Positions 1 to 10,130 of a stretch of 64,000 nt of DNA are shown one piece after another. Source of the DNA: Vombatus ursinus (Eukaryota; Chordata; Mammalia; Diprotodontia; Vombatidae); NCBI RefSeq assembly GCF_900497805.2, contig NW_020949602.1, positions 5,841,452 through 5,905,451 of the forward strand. Reading direction: 5' to 3'. The stretch's first letter is position 1. Every line of letters begins with the position of its first letter. Below the pieces are notes generated by a model. It searched no databases and was not told the DNA's origin. It worked only from the letters and a program-made list of their open reading frames with translations. The translations under genes and the position numbers were made by a program.

Positions 1-689
1 TAGCAATCATTTCTGTATTCACTTATTTCTAAACATGGAGGCTTGTGGGCCTGAGTGCTTGCAAGGGTATAACAGTGGTTTTTCTTGGTACAGAACTTGA
101 TATCAGCACTATCATGTTTTACAACCTTGAAGTCAGTGAGTCAGAGAAGTGAGAGGTCCCCAAAGGTTTATCCAGGTCATTTGTGTTCAGAGGGAGCCTT
201 TGACATGCAAGTTACACTTCTACATCTTCATAGGGCTATTGTGATAGGATGTGTTTTGTAGACTTTAACGTATTGAGATATGACTTTGAATACATATAAT
301 ATTAGTGATAATTATAGTTATTCTTACTTGGGGCTTCAAATGAGTCTGTGAAACCATAGAAGGTAACACAATGATGACACCAACAAAACACTTGATAAAC
401 TTATCTTCTCTAATCATTTAAGAATCTAAGGCATTTAGGAAGCTATAGTTGTTTATTTGAAATGCAATTAAGTGCCTAATGTGTATAATTCATAGATACA
501 TTCGTGAATTTATTTCTGTCCCTGGATCTATCTAGAATCATATGGATGAGAGCGCAGATCCATCAACCACCACCTGGAGAATGGAGGAAGGCAGAGCATC
601 TACCAGATGACCTGTGCTTTGAAGGCTGGGTAGGATAATTACACGTGGTGATGGTGGCGAGAGAAGGTTTTCTGAGGATATGGAATGAT
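1..689. other. Unique sequence, no gene seen
   Basis: No repeat consensus, splice-flanked open frame or RNA gene was recognised. The part near 300-500 is AT-rich with little simple repeat and could hold regulatory DNA, but nothing decides that. Confidence 0.5.
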
Positions 690-885
690 GGGGGCAAAAA
701 TGGATCACACAATTTGGGAATTGAAGGAAATCTTAGAAATCCCTTACAGTCCTTATTTTACAGGGGAGGAAACTGAGGTCCAGAGAGGCTGATTAATTTG
801 CCCAAAGTTACACAGGAATTATGTAACAGTCAAAATTTGGACCTAAGGCTTTTGGCTTTCCACTAGATCTTGGTGATTTGGTTTT
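690..885 (-). repeat. MIR SINE, antisense
   Basis: Shows the reverse complement of the MIR core, including the block aggaaactgaggtccagaga and then the acacagg block of the 'gtgacc' region. It begins with a 'cttagaaatcc' stretch like the L3/CR1-type tail seen on many MIRs here. Confidence 0.75.
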
Positions 886-889
886 TTCC

Positions 890-1234
890 TTGGCAGTCTC
901 TTTATGGAAAGACTTGGAGTGGATCTAGGGAACAGTGAGGATGGGTGGGCCTAGCTCAGAGTAAGGGGAATGACTCAAGGTTGACTCTAGAATAGTATTC
1001 TGGGGCAGGGGAAATCCTTGAGTATCAGTTCCTACTTGTAAAGTCACTTTAATGAGTCACGTGAAGGAAACAGCTATTTCTTTTCCTTCCTTGGTACACC
1101 CCCAAGCACCTCACATCTCACTGACTAGACTATAGTCTCTCAGTCAAAGATTGTGGAAGGAACACATAAAGTAATGTCCAGAGGACATGATTTCATAGGG
1201 GAGGATCTGCATTTTAAAAAACAAACCCTATAAT
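890..1234. other. Unassigned sequence
   Basis: No gene or repeat recognised; short AC- and AT-rich patches only. Confidence 0.45.
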
Positions 1235-1487
1235 ATCTAAGCTTCAAATATCACTTTAAGGTTTACAGATTATTTTGTAAAGGTAATATACATTATCTCA
1301 AATACTTTTCACAATACCTCTGCACAATAGATTCTATTATCCCCACATGACAGACTATGTCTGAAATAGTAAGTGACTTACCCAAGGTCAAGCAGCTAGT
1401 AATTAGTTGAGGCAAGATTAGAATTCAGATCTTCTTGACTCCAAGTGCCATGCTCTCTCCACTATACCATCTAGCTGCCTCTGTAGT
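1235..1487 (-). repeat. MIR SINE, antisense, near full length
   Basis: Runs from the MIR 3' tail (ctttaaggtttacagattat) through 'ttatccccacatgacag', 'aagtgacttacccaaggtca' and 'cagatcttcttgactcca' to the tRNA-like head (tctccactataccatctag). About 250 bp, close to the family length. Confidence 0.85.
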
Positions 1488-1604
1488 AGAAAGAACCTTG
1501 AATTTGAAGGGAGCAGTCCTAGGTTTCAGCCCCGATTACTTTACACATCTGTAAAGTGGGGAGAATAATGCTTACATGTCTTCTGAAAGTCACAGTATCT
1601 AGAG

Positions 1605-1790
1605 TGGGATAGAATCTCCAGTCATCTAGTCCACTGGCTTCATTTTATGAAAAGGAAATTGAGGGATTAATGATTTTCCTGAAGTTCTGTAGGTACCAAA
1701 TCCCAGAGTCAAGCATTTAAAACCTGTATCCTCTGACATAAGAGCTAGGGTGTCTCTACCATCTACACTACACCACACAATTGGCATGGA
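1605..1790 (-). repeat. MIR SINE, antisense, degraded
   Basis: Carries 'tcatctagtccactggcttc', 'aaggaaattgaggga' and a head-like end near 1760-1790. Just upstream, 1490-1600 looks like the start of another, sense-oriented MIR ending in 'acatctgtaaagtgggg'. Confidence 0.6.
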
Positions 1791-1839
1791 ATATAGTGAA
1801 AAGAGAGCTTTGAAAATTTGAAGAGTAATCTGTGAGAAG

Positions 1840-2060
1840 AGACAATATGGAGCAGAGGCTGGCCTCCTTTCCAGGCAGGAAGACCTGAATTCTAGTCTCA
1901 TATCTGACATGGATTCATTGTGTATCTTTTGGAAAGCCACTTCACTCCTCCATCAGGCAACTTGACCAGATTGTAAGCGCTGGGTGTCAATCTGCATTGA
2001 GAGAGGAAGTTTCTTCATTGGAAATTCTCTATACTTATGAAATCATTGGCCTAGAACATT
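1840..2060 (+). repeat. MIR-headed SINE with a distinct 3' body
   Basis: The head reads 'aggcaggaagacctgaattc'. Instead of a normal MIR tail it continues as 'caggcaacttgaccagattg' and 'gaggaagtttcttcattgg', ending near 'atgaaatcattggcc'. The same 3' body recurs near 51790-51850, 55790-55975 and 58570-58685, so this is a shared family rather than chance. Confidence 0.6.
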
Positions 2061-2099
2061 CACTAAAATGTCTTTCTTGATAACCTTTCAAAAATGTAG

Positions 2100-2487
2100 C
2101 AAAAGAGAGTAACTAAAATGTTCTTACCATTTGACCCAGAAATTCTCCCGGTAGATGCCTACCCCAAAGATGTCAGTGCCAAAGAAGAAAGCCTCCTCTA
2201 CACAGAAATGTTTATAACAAGCAGCACTTTTTATTGTGGTAAAGAACTAGAATAAAAATAATGCCATCAAATGAAGAATGGCCAATCAAGTTGTGGGACA
2301 CAAATGTAATGGAACATTACTATCCTGTAAGAAATCATGAGCATGATGACTGTAGAGAAGCATGAGAAGACGCATGAACTGACGCACGGGAAGTCAGCAG
2401 AACCAGGAAAATAGTATATAGAACGAAAATAGAACAACAGAACAATAGACATTGAATACTGTGAAATTATAATGACCAATCTTGGCC
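2100..2487 (+). repeat. L1 LINE, ORF2 3' end fragment, sense
   Basis: Matches the end of mammalian L1 ORF2: 'ccatttgacccagaaattc', then the 'tttataacaagcagcac' block, 'gaatggccaatcaagttgtg' and 'cagcagaaccaggaaaat'. Reading frames are broken. This is the opposite strand of the better preserved copy at 23640-25170. Confidence 0.8.
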
Positions 2488-2690
2488 CTAACCTTAAACA
2501 CTAGCTATGTGATCTTGGGCAAATCACAACCTCTGCCAACCTCACTTTCCTCAACTGAGGATAGCAGTAGCACTTACCTCCCAGAATTGGTGTGAGCATA
2601 TGATATGATATGATATGATATGGTATGATATTTGTAAAGTGCTAAGCACAGTTTTTGGCACATGGTAAGTGCTATATAAATACTTATTTC
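2488..2690 (+). repeat. MIR SINE, sense, with internal pentamer expansion
   Basis: Contains 'tagctatgtgatcttgggca', 'ctttcctcaactgagg' and the tail 'gtaaagtgctaagcacag' plus 'ggtaagtgctatataaat'. Between them the usual 'aatgagataatattt' has become a run of tgata units. Confidence 0.85.
2598..2632 (+). repeat. (TGATA)n microsatellite inside a MIR
   Basis: About seven near-perfect five-base units. The seed is the MIR 3' motif that normally reads 'gagataatattt'. Confidence 0.85.
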
Positions 2691-2699
2691 TTTTCCTTG

Positions 2700-4300
2700 C
2701 TCCTACTTCTTTCCATTATAACATGGTCTTGCCTGAGCATTTTCTTTGCATCCTATACATTTTTCAAGACAGAATAGGAGTGGTTTCCCATCTAATCTGG
2801 CCCTTACTTGACTGCTTCTCACACAATGGTCACTGGTCCAGAAATTATTTATCAGTTTGTAGCAGAGACTTGGGTTTCACTCTCCCAACTCCCACTAACA
2901 CTGTTTGTCTGAGACCTAAAATGGCAGCCTTTACTTCTCCCCTCAGAACTCCTGGGGACCCAGAAGGACTTGGTGTGATTATGTAGTACTACAGTTAATA
3001 AGCCCCCACTGGTGTGCTTTTCTCATTGATTATTAATTAACATCAATTAGCCAGTCAGATTTCATTAGCTTTTGGAAATGAATATTTACCAATGTGATAC
3101 ACCACCAGTGGTGGTGTTCAATTGGCACAAGACATCCGTCTCCCCTTCCCTCCCAAACCAGGGACATGCTCTCCCGTAAGTGTATATAAAGTACAGGGGA
3201 AAGTGAGCTGAAACTAAGAGTACATATATGGAAGGAAATAATTCACAGGTCCTTAAAGTTCTTTTGCTCTCCCTTTGTAGGGACTACATGAAATTCCTCT
3301 TAGGTATAACTTAACTTTCTTCTGGGCTTCTTGTAGGTTTCTGAAGTTGTCTTTCTTAATTATGGCTCATTTGGGCTCTGTAGACACTACCATCAGCTGC
3401 TCTGGGGACTTTGCCAGGATGCTAGGATGGGAAATCCAAACTCTTTTGGACATTTTGAAGTTCCAAAGATCTCCTTCTGGTCAAGGAGGAGGGATGAAGA
3501 AGGCTGTTCTCTCCCTCTCTTGCCCCCTCATCAATGGGCTTAATTAAGAAAACTTCCACCACTGAATTGTCCAGGCACACAAATGTTCAGGTTCCAAATA
3601 ATTTGCTATTTAATACAGAACCCACAGAGTGTGACTCAGTCTCTTCAGCCACTCCCAATATATTTCCTGTGCACTGTCATTTGCACTTAGGCTAATGTCA
3701 TTGATTGACTGATTCAGTGGGAATAGTCCAAGCCTAGTTCAGGTCTCTGATTGATTTAATTGATAAGTTGAATATCTTCCATAATTATTGATGGGAGGGT
3801 ATGGGACATCCCTCTTACACATACAACTTTGGATGTTTTAAGGGCTCCAGTTTTCTCCTTTGAAAATGACAGCTTAGCTTTATTCAATTTTTTTTTCTTT
3901 TCTTTTTTCTTTGTTAAGAATAGGCAGTGATAAACACCAAAGACTGTTTTCATGGTTAAAAGAAAAATTAAAAAAAATTAAGACACAATCAATTCATCCA
4001 TTTGAAAGTACCAGGATGTTTTCCCCTCTAAAAAAGATAGCTTTCAAATCTAGGTTCCTGTTATTTTATTGTCTGCCATACAAACAAATTTTGCTTCTAG
4101 GAAAATGGACTTCCTTCTAACAGAGGAGTTTTCCCTGGCAGCCATCACATTGTTAAACCAGGCTAGAGGGAGCTCTGAGCTGCAAGTAATTGGGAAATGT
4201 TTGCTAAAATAAACAAAAATATAATACATCATAGATAACATTAACTCGTGGTTTTCTACGTCAATACATAGCTCCTTGAGTTGAACGCCACTGCCTTGGA
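2700..4300. other. 1.6 kb unique sequence, no gene seen
   Basis: Short open frames here have no recognisable domain. The segment 3000-3130 has homeodomain-like AT cores (tattaattaa at 3031-3040) and is a candidate conserved element. 3885-3910 is a T-rich run. Confidence 0.5.
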
Positions 4301-4329
4301 ACATAGGATGTCAAAACTTGGAGGCAGCT

Positions 4330-4515
4330 GGGAGGGACTTTTAGTGTAGAAAATGTTTCAAGCTGGGAGAGAATGAAGAACATTAGATTTTAGGGCTAGA
4401 GGGAATTTTGTAATAAAAAGAACATGGAATATTTAGCGCTGAAAGGGACCTTAGAGACTGTCTGGTCATAAAATCAGAGCTGGATTTAAAGCTGGAAGCC
4501 ACTTTCCAATTAGGT
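4330..4515 (+). repeat. Degenerate 33-bp repeat, L3/CR1 tail-like
   Basis: Successive units read 'agctgggagggactttt', 'agggctagagggaattttg' and 'gcgctgaaagggacctta', each next to 'agaacatt' or 'ggaatattta'. Same monomer as the better preserved array at 51940-52370. Confidence 0.55.
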
Positions 4516-4519
4516 TTGT

Positions 4520-4740
4520 TCCATTTGGTCTCATAAAGCAGCACTAGGAACAATGACTTGAAGTTACAAAGGAGGATTTGGGCTTCATAGAAGGAATCAT
4601 GTTTTAATAAGCAGAGTTGCCTCGAGGTGGAATGAGCTCCCTTGGCTGGAGGTCTTTAGGCTGCATTTGGATGACCCAATGGGGGAGGAGTGGGGTTAGA
4701 CCCTGGAGGTCCCTATCAGCTCTGGATCCCATGACTCACC
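4520..4740 (+). repeat. L3/CR1 LINE 3' end, sense
   Basis: Reads 'ggtggaatgagctcccttgg', 'ggaggtctttaggctgcat' and 'ctggaggtccctatcagctc', the conserved end of the L3/CR1 ORF2 and 3' UTR. 5'-truncated. Confidence 0.8.
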
Positions 4741-4744
4741 CAGG

Positions 4745-4850
4745 GCAGCCCCCTCTTTCACAGATGAGGCAGCTGAGATCCAAAGACCTTGGTCAGCTTA
4801 CCTGGTACCGTTAAGGTAGCCTTTAGGAGATCAAGGTTTTTAGCTTCTGG
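4745..4850 (-). repeat. MIR SINE fragment, antisense
   Basis: 'cacagatgaggcagctgaga' and 'aaagaccttggtcagctta' are the MIR core reversed; the head is degraded. Confidence 0.55.
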
Positions 4851-5132
4851 CTAGAATGTCGTCTCATTGACATCTCTCATTTTCACAGGTCATAATAGAA
4901 ATCCTAGAGAAGAGAAGTAAGTTTCTACAAGTCAAACAGTTCTTTGGTGTCAAAACAGACGAGAAAGCCAGCCCAGGCTCTCTCTTCCATGCCAGGCAGC
5001 TGTCTCTGGATCACCTTGCTCACAGAATCACAGAGCTGAAAGGGAACCCTTGAGGACCTCCAGTTTAACCATGCTTCTGCAAGTGGGCATCCTAATACTG
5101 CCTGAGGACCTCCAGGGGTGCTCCAGAGAGCT

Positions 5133-5385
5133 GGGAGCTCCAGTGGATAGAATGCTAGATCTAGAGTCTGAAAGACCTAGGCTCAAATTCTGTCACAGAC
5201 ACACTTATTGGCTATGTGAACCTGGGCAAGTAACAACCTCTCTTAGCCTCAGTTTTCTTTTCTGTAAAATGGGGATAATAGCAGCACCTCCCTCACAGCT
5301 GAGGATTGAATGAGATAGCATATTTAACGTGTGTAGGGAACCTCAAAGTGTTATATAAATGCTGGATATTATCGTTATTGAAGAT
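5133..5385 (+). repeat. MIR SINE, sense, near full length
   Basis: Complete order: head 'agctccagtggatagaatgc', 'gacctaggctcaaattctg', 'gctatgtgaacctgggcaag', 'ttctgtaaaatggggataat', then tail 'gttatataaatgctggatat'. One of the best MIR copies in the window. Confidence 0.9.
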
Positions 5386-5449
5386 GTGCCCGGGGTATAC
5401 TCTTGTTTTCTTCCCATTAACATGGATTTTGTTGTTATCATTGCTTGTT

Positions 5450-5740
5450 TGTTTGAGATTGAGTCTTCCTATTTCATCCAGGCTAGAAGTGCAGTGTCTA
5501 CTCTTAGGTCTGACCACATTGGAAGCTTTGACCTACTCCATTTCCTAACTGGGCTGGTTTGCCCCGCCTTAGGCAACCTCTGGTCCTTCACTCATGGGGG
5601 CTTAACATATTGGCGGCAGACTCAGTGTGGACCCTCTCCTTTTTTTGCTTTAGCCCTTCTGCATCTAAAAACCCCTGAACTTAAGCAATCTCCCAACTTC
5701 AGCAGGGCCTCCAAGTGTGTTCCACCATGCTGGGGAAGCA
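5450..5740 (-). pseudogene. 7SL (SRP) RNA retropseudogene, antisense
   Basis: The plus strand is the reverse complement of signal recognition particle 7SL RNA. 5453-5500 matches the RNA 3' Alu-domain end (gagattgagtcttcctattt, then 'ccaggctagaagtgcagtg'). 5529-5579 matches the S domain (gacctactccatttcctaac, 'ccttaggcaacct'). 5600-5635 carries 'catattggcggcagactcag' and 'gtgtgga'. 5670-5737 matches the 5' Alu domain (ctgaacttaagcaatctccc to 'ccaccatgct'). At about 290 bp it spans nearly the whole 300-nt RNA, including the S domain that Alu-type SINEs lack. A T-rich run at 5428-5452 may be the decayed antisense poly(A). Many substitutions mean it cannot be a working SRP RNA gene; L1-driven copying is the usual origin. 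Confidence 0.85.
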
Positions 5741-5819
5741 GCACGCATCCCTCTTTTCCTTTGCCAGCTTAAAGGGCTGGGGTTTGCAGGCACTTGTCCA
5801 AAGATGCAACCTAAGACCA

Positions 5820-6345
5820 GAAAAACAGATGGGAAGGTAAAGAAAAGACCCCTTTCCTCCCCCAGAACATCACTTCATACCATTTGAAAGGGACCACTTT
5901 TCAATAAACACCCAGCTCTTTGTGACCTTTTCAAGCCATCAAGCCCTTTTCCACGAGTCCTGGCTGGACACTGAACTTCATTAGGGTTTGATTAAATGGG
6001 AATTAGTGAGGAGAGTGACTGTCATTAACATTTTGAAAGCTGCCTATTTGTAAATCATCAGTGACTCTTCCAGGAGTTCTGGGTGGGCAGGGACCAGCTG
6101 TTGTGGGGGATGTTTGAGTGGGGAACAAACTCATCAGTTGGCCTGCTGGGGGTGCTCCTGCCTCCAAATGGCCCCACTGGGAATTTCTGGGATCAGAAAC
6201 TCATCTTGTGCTGACTGCATCCCTTTGAATAGGTCAACCTATGGGCTTTTCTCTCTCTCCTCTCTGCCACCCCCAAATTTGGTTTGGGTACCCATATTCT
6301 GGGGTACTCATACAATCCAGAGAAGTGGTCCTGAGATTTGTTAAC
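5820..6345. other. Unique sequence; candidate conserved element
   Basis: No gene or repeat recognised. 5960-6090 is repeat-free with 'tttgattaaatgggaattag' and several AT cores, the texture of conserved non-coding DNA. Function unknown. Confidence 0.4.
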
Positions 6346-6349
6346 AAGC

Positions 6350-6605
6350 CAGTGCGGTATAGGGGATAGAGCCAGCCTTAAGTCAAGGAGATGGAGGTTT
6401 AGGCCTTGTCTATGTCACATAATAGCTAACATTAATGCAGAGGTTTATGTATGCCAATGTACCTTACATATCTTATTTGAATCCTTCCAACAGCCTGGTG
6501 AGGTAGGGTGATTTCAACATCTCCATTTTATGGATATGGAAACTGAGGCTGACAGTATTTAAAGGACTTGCACAGGGGCAGTTGTCTGAGTAAGATTTGA
6601 ACTTA
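6350..6605. repeat. Two abutting MIR fragments (sense head, antisense body)
   Basis: 6350-6420 reads as a sense MIR head (tataggggatagagccagcc). 6420-6605 is antisense MIR: 'ggaaactgaggctgacag' and 'agatttgaacttagtctgcc'. Confidence 0.65.
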
Positions 6606-6784
6606 GTCTGCCTTGTGGAGAAGATTTGGAAGTTGCAATTAGACAATAATGCAATCAAATGGGTTTACTTGGTGATGGTTCATTGTCAACCTGTCAAGAA
6701 GTCCTCAGTAGATCACCCCAGGATCTGTACTTGGCCCTAGGCTCTTTAACATCTTTATTTCAACATTTACTTCCACGAGATTTT

Positions 6785-7330
6785 GAGCTCCAAATTTTCA
6801 CCCCATCTTGCCCCTCCCCCACCCCAAGATGGCATGCATTCTGGATCCCCCTTCCCCTAGTCTGCCTTCCCTTCTATCTTTACCCCCCTTTTCTTATCCT
6901 CTTCCCCTTCTATTTTCCTATAGGGTAGGATAAATTTCTGTACCCAATTTCCTGTATTTTTTATTTCCCAGTTGTATGTGAAAACATTTTTTTAAACATG
7001 TATTTTTAAAACTTTGGGTTCCAAATTTTCTCCCTTCCTCCCTCCCCACCCAACCCCATTGAAAAGACAAGCAACTCAATATAGGTTATACATATGCAGT
7101 TACGCAAAACACTTCCATAGTAGACATGCTGTGAAAAACTAACTCTATTTCCCTTAATCCTATCCCACTCCCCCATTTATTCTATTTTTTCTTTTGACCC
7201 TGTCCCTCCTCAGAAGTATTTCCTTCTGATTACCTCCTTTTCCAATCTGCCCTCCTCTCTATCATCCCCCTACTCTCTTGTCACCTTCCCCCCTATTTTC
7301 CTGTAGGGTAGGACAGATTTCAATACTCAA
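6785..7330 (-). repeat. Duplicated 3' UTR module of the HAL1
   Basis: Two related blocks occur in a row. Each starts with 'ctccaaatttt' or 'ttccaaatttt', runs through C-rich pyrimidines and ends in 'tagggtagga' (6922-6931 and 7304-7313) followed by 'caattt' or 'caatt'. A second 3'-end-like stretch (tatgtgaaaacattttttta) lies between them. Confidence 0.6.
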
Positions 7331-7713
7331 TTGAGTGTGTATGTTATTCCTTCCTTAAGTCAAATCCTATGAGAATAAGATTCACTCATTCCTTCTCACC
7401 TTCCCCCATTTCCTTTCCACTGTAAGAGTCTTTTCTTTTCTGTTTTTTTTTTGTGAGATAATTTACCCCCTTCTACCTCTCCCTTTCTCCTTCCCCTAGG
7501 ATAATCCTCTCTCATCCCTTAATTTTATTCTCCAGTTATGACCCCTTCATCTTCAACTCACCCTGTATCTGTATATACATACATATAATTTTTTCCCTCC
7601 AACTACCCTAATACTGACAAAGGTCTCATGAGTTACAAATATCATCTTTCCATGCAGGAATGTGAAGAGTTCAATCTTAATAAGTCTCTTATGATTTCTC
7701 TTTCCTGTTTACC

Positions 7714-8793
7714 TCTTCATGTTCCACTTGAGTCTTGTATTTGAAAGTCAAATTTTCTATTCAGCTCTGGTCTTTTCATCAAGAATGCTTGAAAGTCCTC
7801 TATTTCACTAAGTGACCATTTTCCCCCCTGAAGGATTATATTCAGTTTTGCTGGGTAGGTGATTCTTGGTTGCAATCCTATCTCCTTTGCCCTCTGGAAT
7901 ATCATATTCTATGCCCTGCGGTCCCTTAATATAAAAGCCGCTAAATCTTGTTATCCTGATTGTGTTTCCACAATCCTTGAATTGTTTCTTTCTGGCTGCT
8001 TATAATATTTTCTCCTTGACCTGGGAACTCTGGAATTTGGCTACAATATTCCTAGGAGTTTTTCTTTGGGGATCTCTATCAGGAGGAGATCGGTGGATTC
8101 TTTTAATTTCTATTTTGCCCTCTGGTTCTAAAATATCAGGGCAGTTTTCCTAGGTCATTTCTTGAAAGATGATGTCTAGGCTCTTTTTTTGATCATGGCT
8201 TTCAGATAGTCCAATAATTTTTAAGTTCTCTCTCCTGGATCTATTTTCCAGGTCAGTTGTTTTTCCAATGAGATATTTCACATTGTTTTCTAATTTTTCA
8301 TTCTTTGGATTTGTTTTACAGTGTCTTGATTTCTCATAAAGTCACTAATTTCCAATTGCTCTATTCTAATTTTTAAGGAAGTATCTTCTTCAGTAATCTT
8401 TTGGACTTCCTTTCCCATTTGGCCAATTTTGCTTTTTAAGGTATTCTTCTCCTCATTGGCTTTTTGGACCTCTTTTGCCATTTGGGTTAGGCTATTTTTT
8501 AAGGTGTTATTTTTTTCAGTATTTTTTTGGGTCTCCTTTAGCAAGCTGTTGACTTGTTTTTCATGATTTTCTTACATCACTCTCAGTTTTTCCTCTACTT
8601 CTCTTACTTGCTTCTCAAAATCCCTTTTGAGCTCTTCCAAGGCCTGGGACTGATTCATATTTTTCTTGGAGGCTTTGGATGTAGGAGCTTTGGCTTCCTT
8701 TTCTTCTGGTTGTATGTTTTTATCTTCCTTGTCACCAAAGTAAGATAATATAGTCTGACTCTTTCTGCTCTGCTTACTCATGATCCTAGTCAA
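7714..8793 (-). pseudogene. HAL1/L1 ORF1 protein, broken
   Basis: Minus-strand reading starts MTRIMSKQSRKSQ (an inner Met at 8779-8781 may be the real start), followed by a lysine/glutamate-rich segment and a heptad coiled coil (SLTQMAKEVQKANEEKNTLK, about 8420-8480). Next comes the RRM-like domain entry LENRSRRENLKIIGLSE (about 8220-8262), a block IKRIHRSPPDRDPQRKTPRN (about 8055-8115), and the C-terminal domain LQPRITYPAKLNIILQGGKW (about 7815-7875). This is the standard L1 ORF1p order: coiled coil, RRM, C-terminal domain. The protein binds RNA as a trimer and acts as a chaperone in retrotransposition. A nonsense codon at 8572-8574 and at least two frame changes between 8300 and 7905 inactivate it. 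Confidence 0.85.
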
Positions 8794-9692
8794 TCACTTG
8801 AGTTTTAAACTCTTTGTTAAGGTAAGAGTCTGCTTCCAATGTGGAGAATGTACCGCCCCAAGCTTTGGGGGTTTGTGCAGCTGTTTTCAGAGATACTTCT
8901 AGGGACCTGGAAATTTTCAGATCTTTCAGGGTGCTATGATAAGGTGCAAGGTGTTTCCTCTCTACCGTCACAACAAGCTCCACCATGCCAGCCCTCCTCT
9001 GCGCCCCAGGACCTCCCCTCATAACTGCAACCCAGATCCAAGCACGGACAAAGCAAGAGACTCCTGCCTCAGCACTGGCAAAGAGATCCCTACAATCCCC
9101 CTCTGATCAGCCACTTGATTCCCCCTCAGTCTGTGGGCTGGAAGTTCAGGAAACAGCTGCAGCCCCTGGGGTGGCTGAGACCTAGCTTCTCTCTCACTGC
9201 AGTCACAAACTTTTCCCACTGACCTTCTAAGTTGTCTTTGGTGTTCGTGGGTTGAGAATTCTGGAAACCGCCATAGCTGCCCATGAATCAGTCCTCTGAG
9301 GCCTGCTCCAGGGTCGTTGTGGCCTGTGCACCCATGCCACTCTGCCCTCCTTTCCCTGCCCAGTGCAATATACCTTTCTGATCAATCATCCAGGTTGTCT
9401 TTGGCTGGATATCTGTTTCACTCTGTCTTTTTGTGGGTTCCACTGCTTTAGAATTTGTTTAGAGACATTTTTTATAGGTATTTGAAGGGGTTTGGGGGAA
9501 GGGCTCAAGCAAGTCCCTCTGCCATCTTGGCTCCGCCCCTCTTTAACATTTTTATCAGTGATCCCAATAAAGACATAGATGGAATGCTCATCTGATTTCC
9601 AGATAACGCAAAGCTGGAAGGCAAAGTTAATATCTCAATTACAATCAAGGTCCAAAAGGATTTCCACCTGGACTGGACCAATTCTAGTAACC

Positions 9693-10130
9693 TTTGAAGA
9701 AAAATGCTCAGGATAACCATGTTTATTCCTCTTTGGGCTCCACTCCTAATGCTTTTGACTTTGTTCTCCACCATAATTCAGCAGTCTTCTCAACTTGGAA
9801 GATGCCCTGTCCCTTTTAGTCTCTTCCTCTGATGAGTCAGTTCTTTCTAGAATGTCTGTTTAAAGAAACATGATCAGGCCATTCATGTTCACTCCTTCAT
9901 CCCTCCCCAGGATCTGCTCCTAACTCTCCAGACTTATTCTCCCACCCTGCTCCACCTCAGTTACTTTCCCTCCCCCTACCCAGTTGTTAGTTTCCTTTGG
10001 AGTTTATTTCCATTAGAATGTAAGGTCCTTGAGGGCAAGTTTTTCTTCATGTCTGGATTTATACTCCAAGGCTTAGCACAGTGCCTGACACATACTAAAT
10101 GCTTAATAAATGCTTGTTGATTTGATTTGA
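9693..10130 (+). repeat. L2 LINE 3' end inserted in the L3/CR1
   Basis: Carries 'gaatgtaaggtccttgaggg' and the L2 3' terminus 'ttagcacagtgcctgacaca' followed by 'cttaataaatgcttgttg'. It interrupts L3/CR1 between 'attctagtaa' and 'gatgaaattc'. Similar flanks 'tttgaagaaaaatgctc' and 'tttgaagatgaaattc' may be the target duplication. Confidence 0.75.

Larger units (their letters stand above)
6742..9555 (-). repeat. HAL1 (half-L1) retrotransposon, antisense, near full length
   Basis: On the minus strand this starts at 9538 with the L1-type 5' end 'ggggcggagccaagatggca', continues through a 5' UTR, a broken ORF1 (about 8793 to 7717) and a purine-rich 3' UTR to about 6759. No ORF2 endonuclease or reverse-transcriptase sequence lies between ORF1 and the 3' end, the defining feature of HAL1 elements, which borrow L1 enzymes. 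The flanks are a 17-bp direct repeat, 'ctctttaacatctttat' (6742-6758) and 'ctctttaacatttttat' (9539-9555), with one mismatch: a clear target-site duplication. The alternative is an L1 with an internal deletion of ORF2; a HAL1 consensus search would decide. Confidence 0.85.

Noticed and set aside
5359-5772. 137-codon sense open frame
   Set aside because: Covers the reverse complement of the 7SL pseudogene, a non-coding RNA; the frame is accidental.
9000-9540. CpG-richer stretch as a host promoter
   Set aside because: It is the 5' UTR of the HAL1, which explains the base composition.
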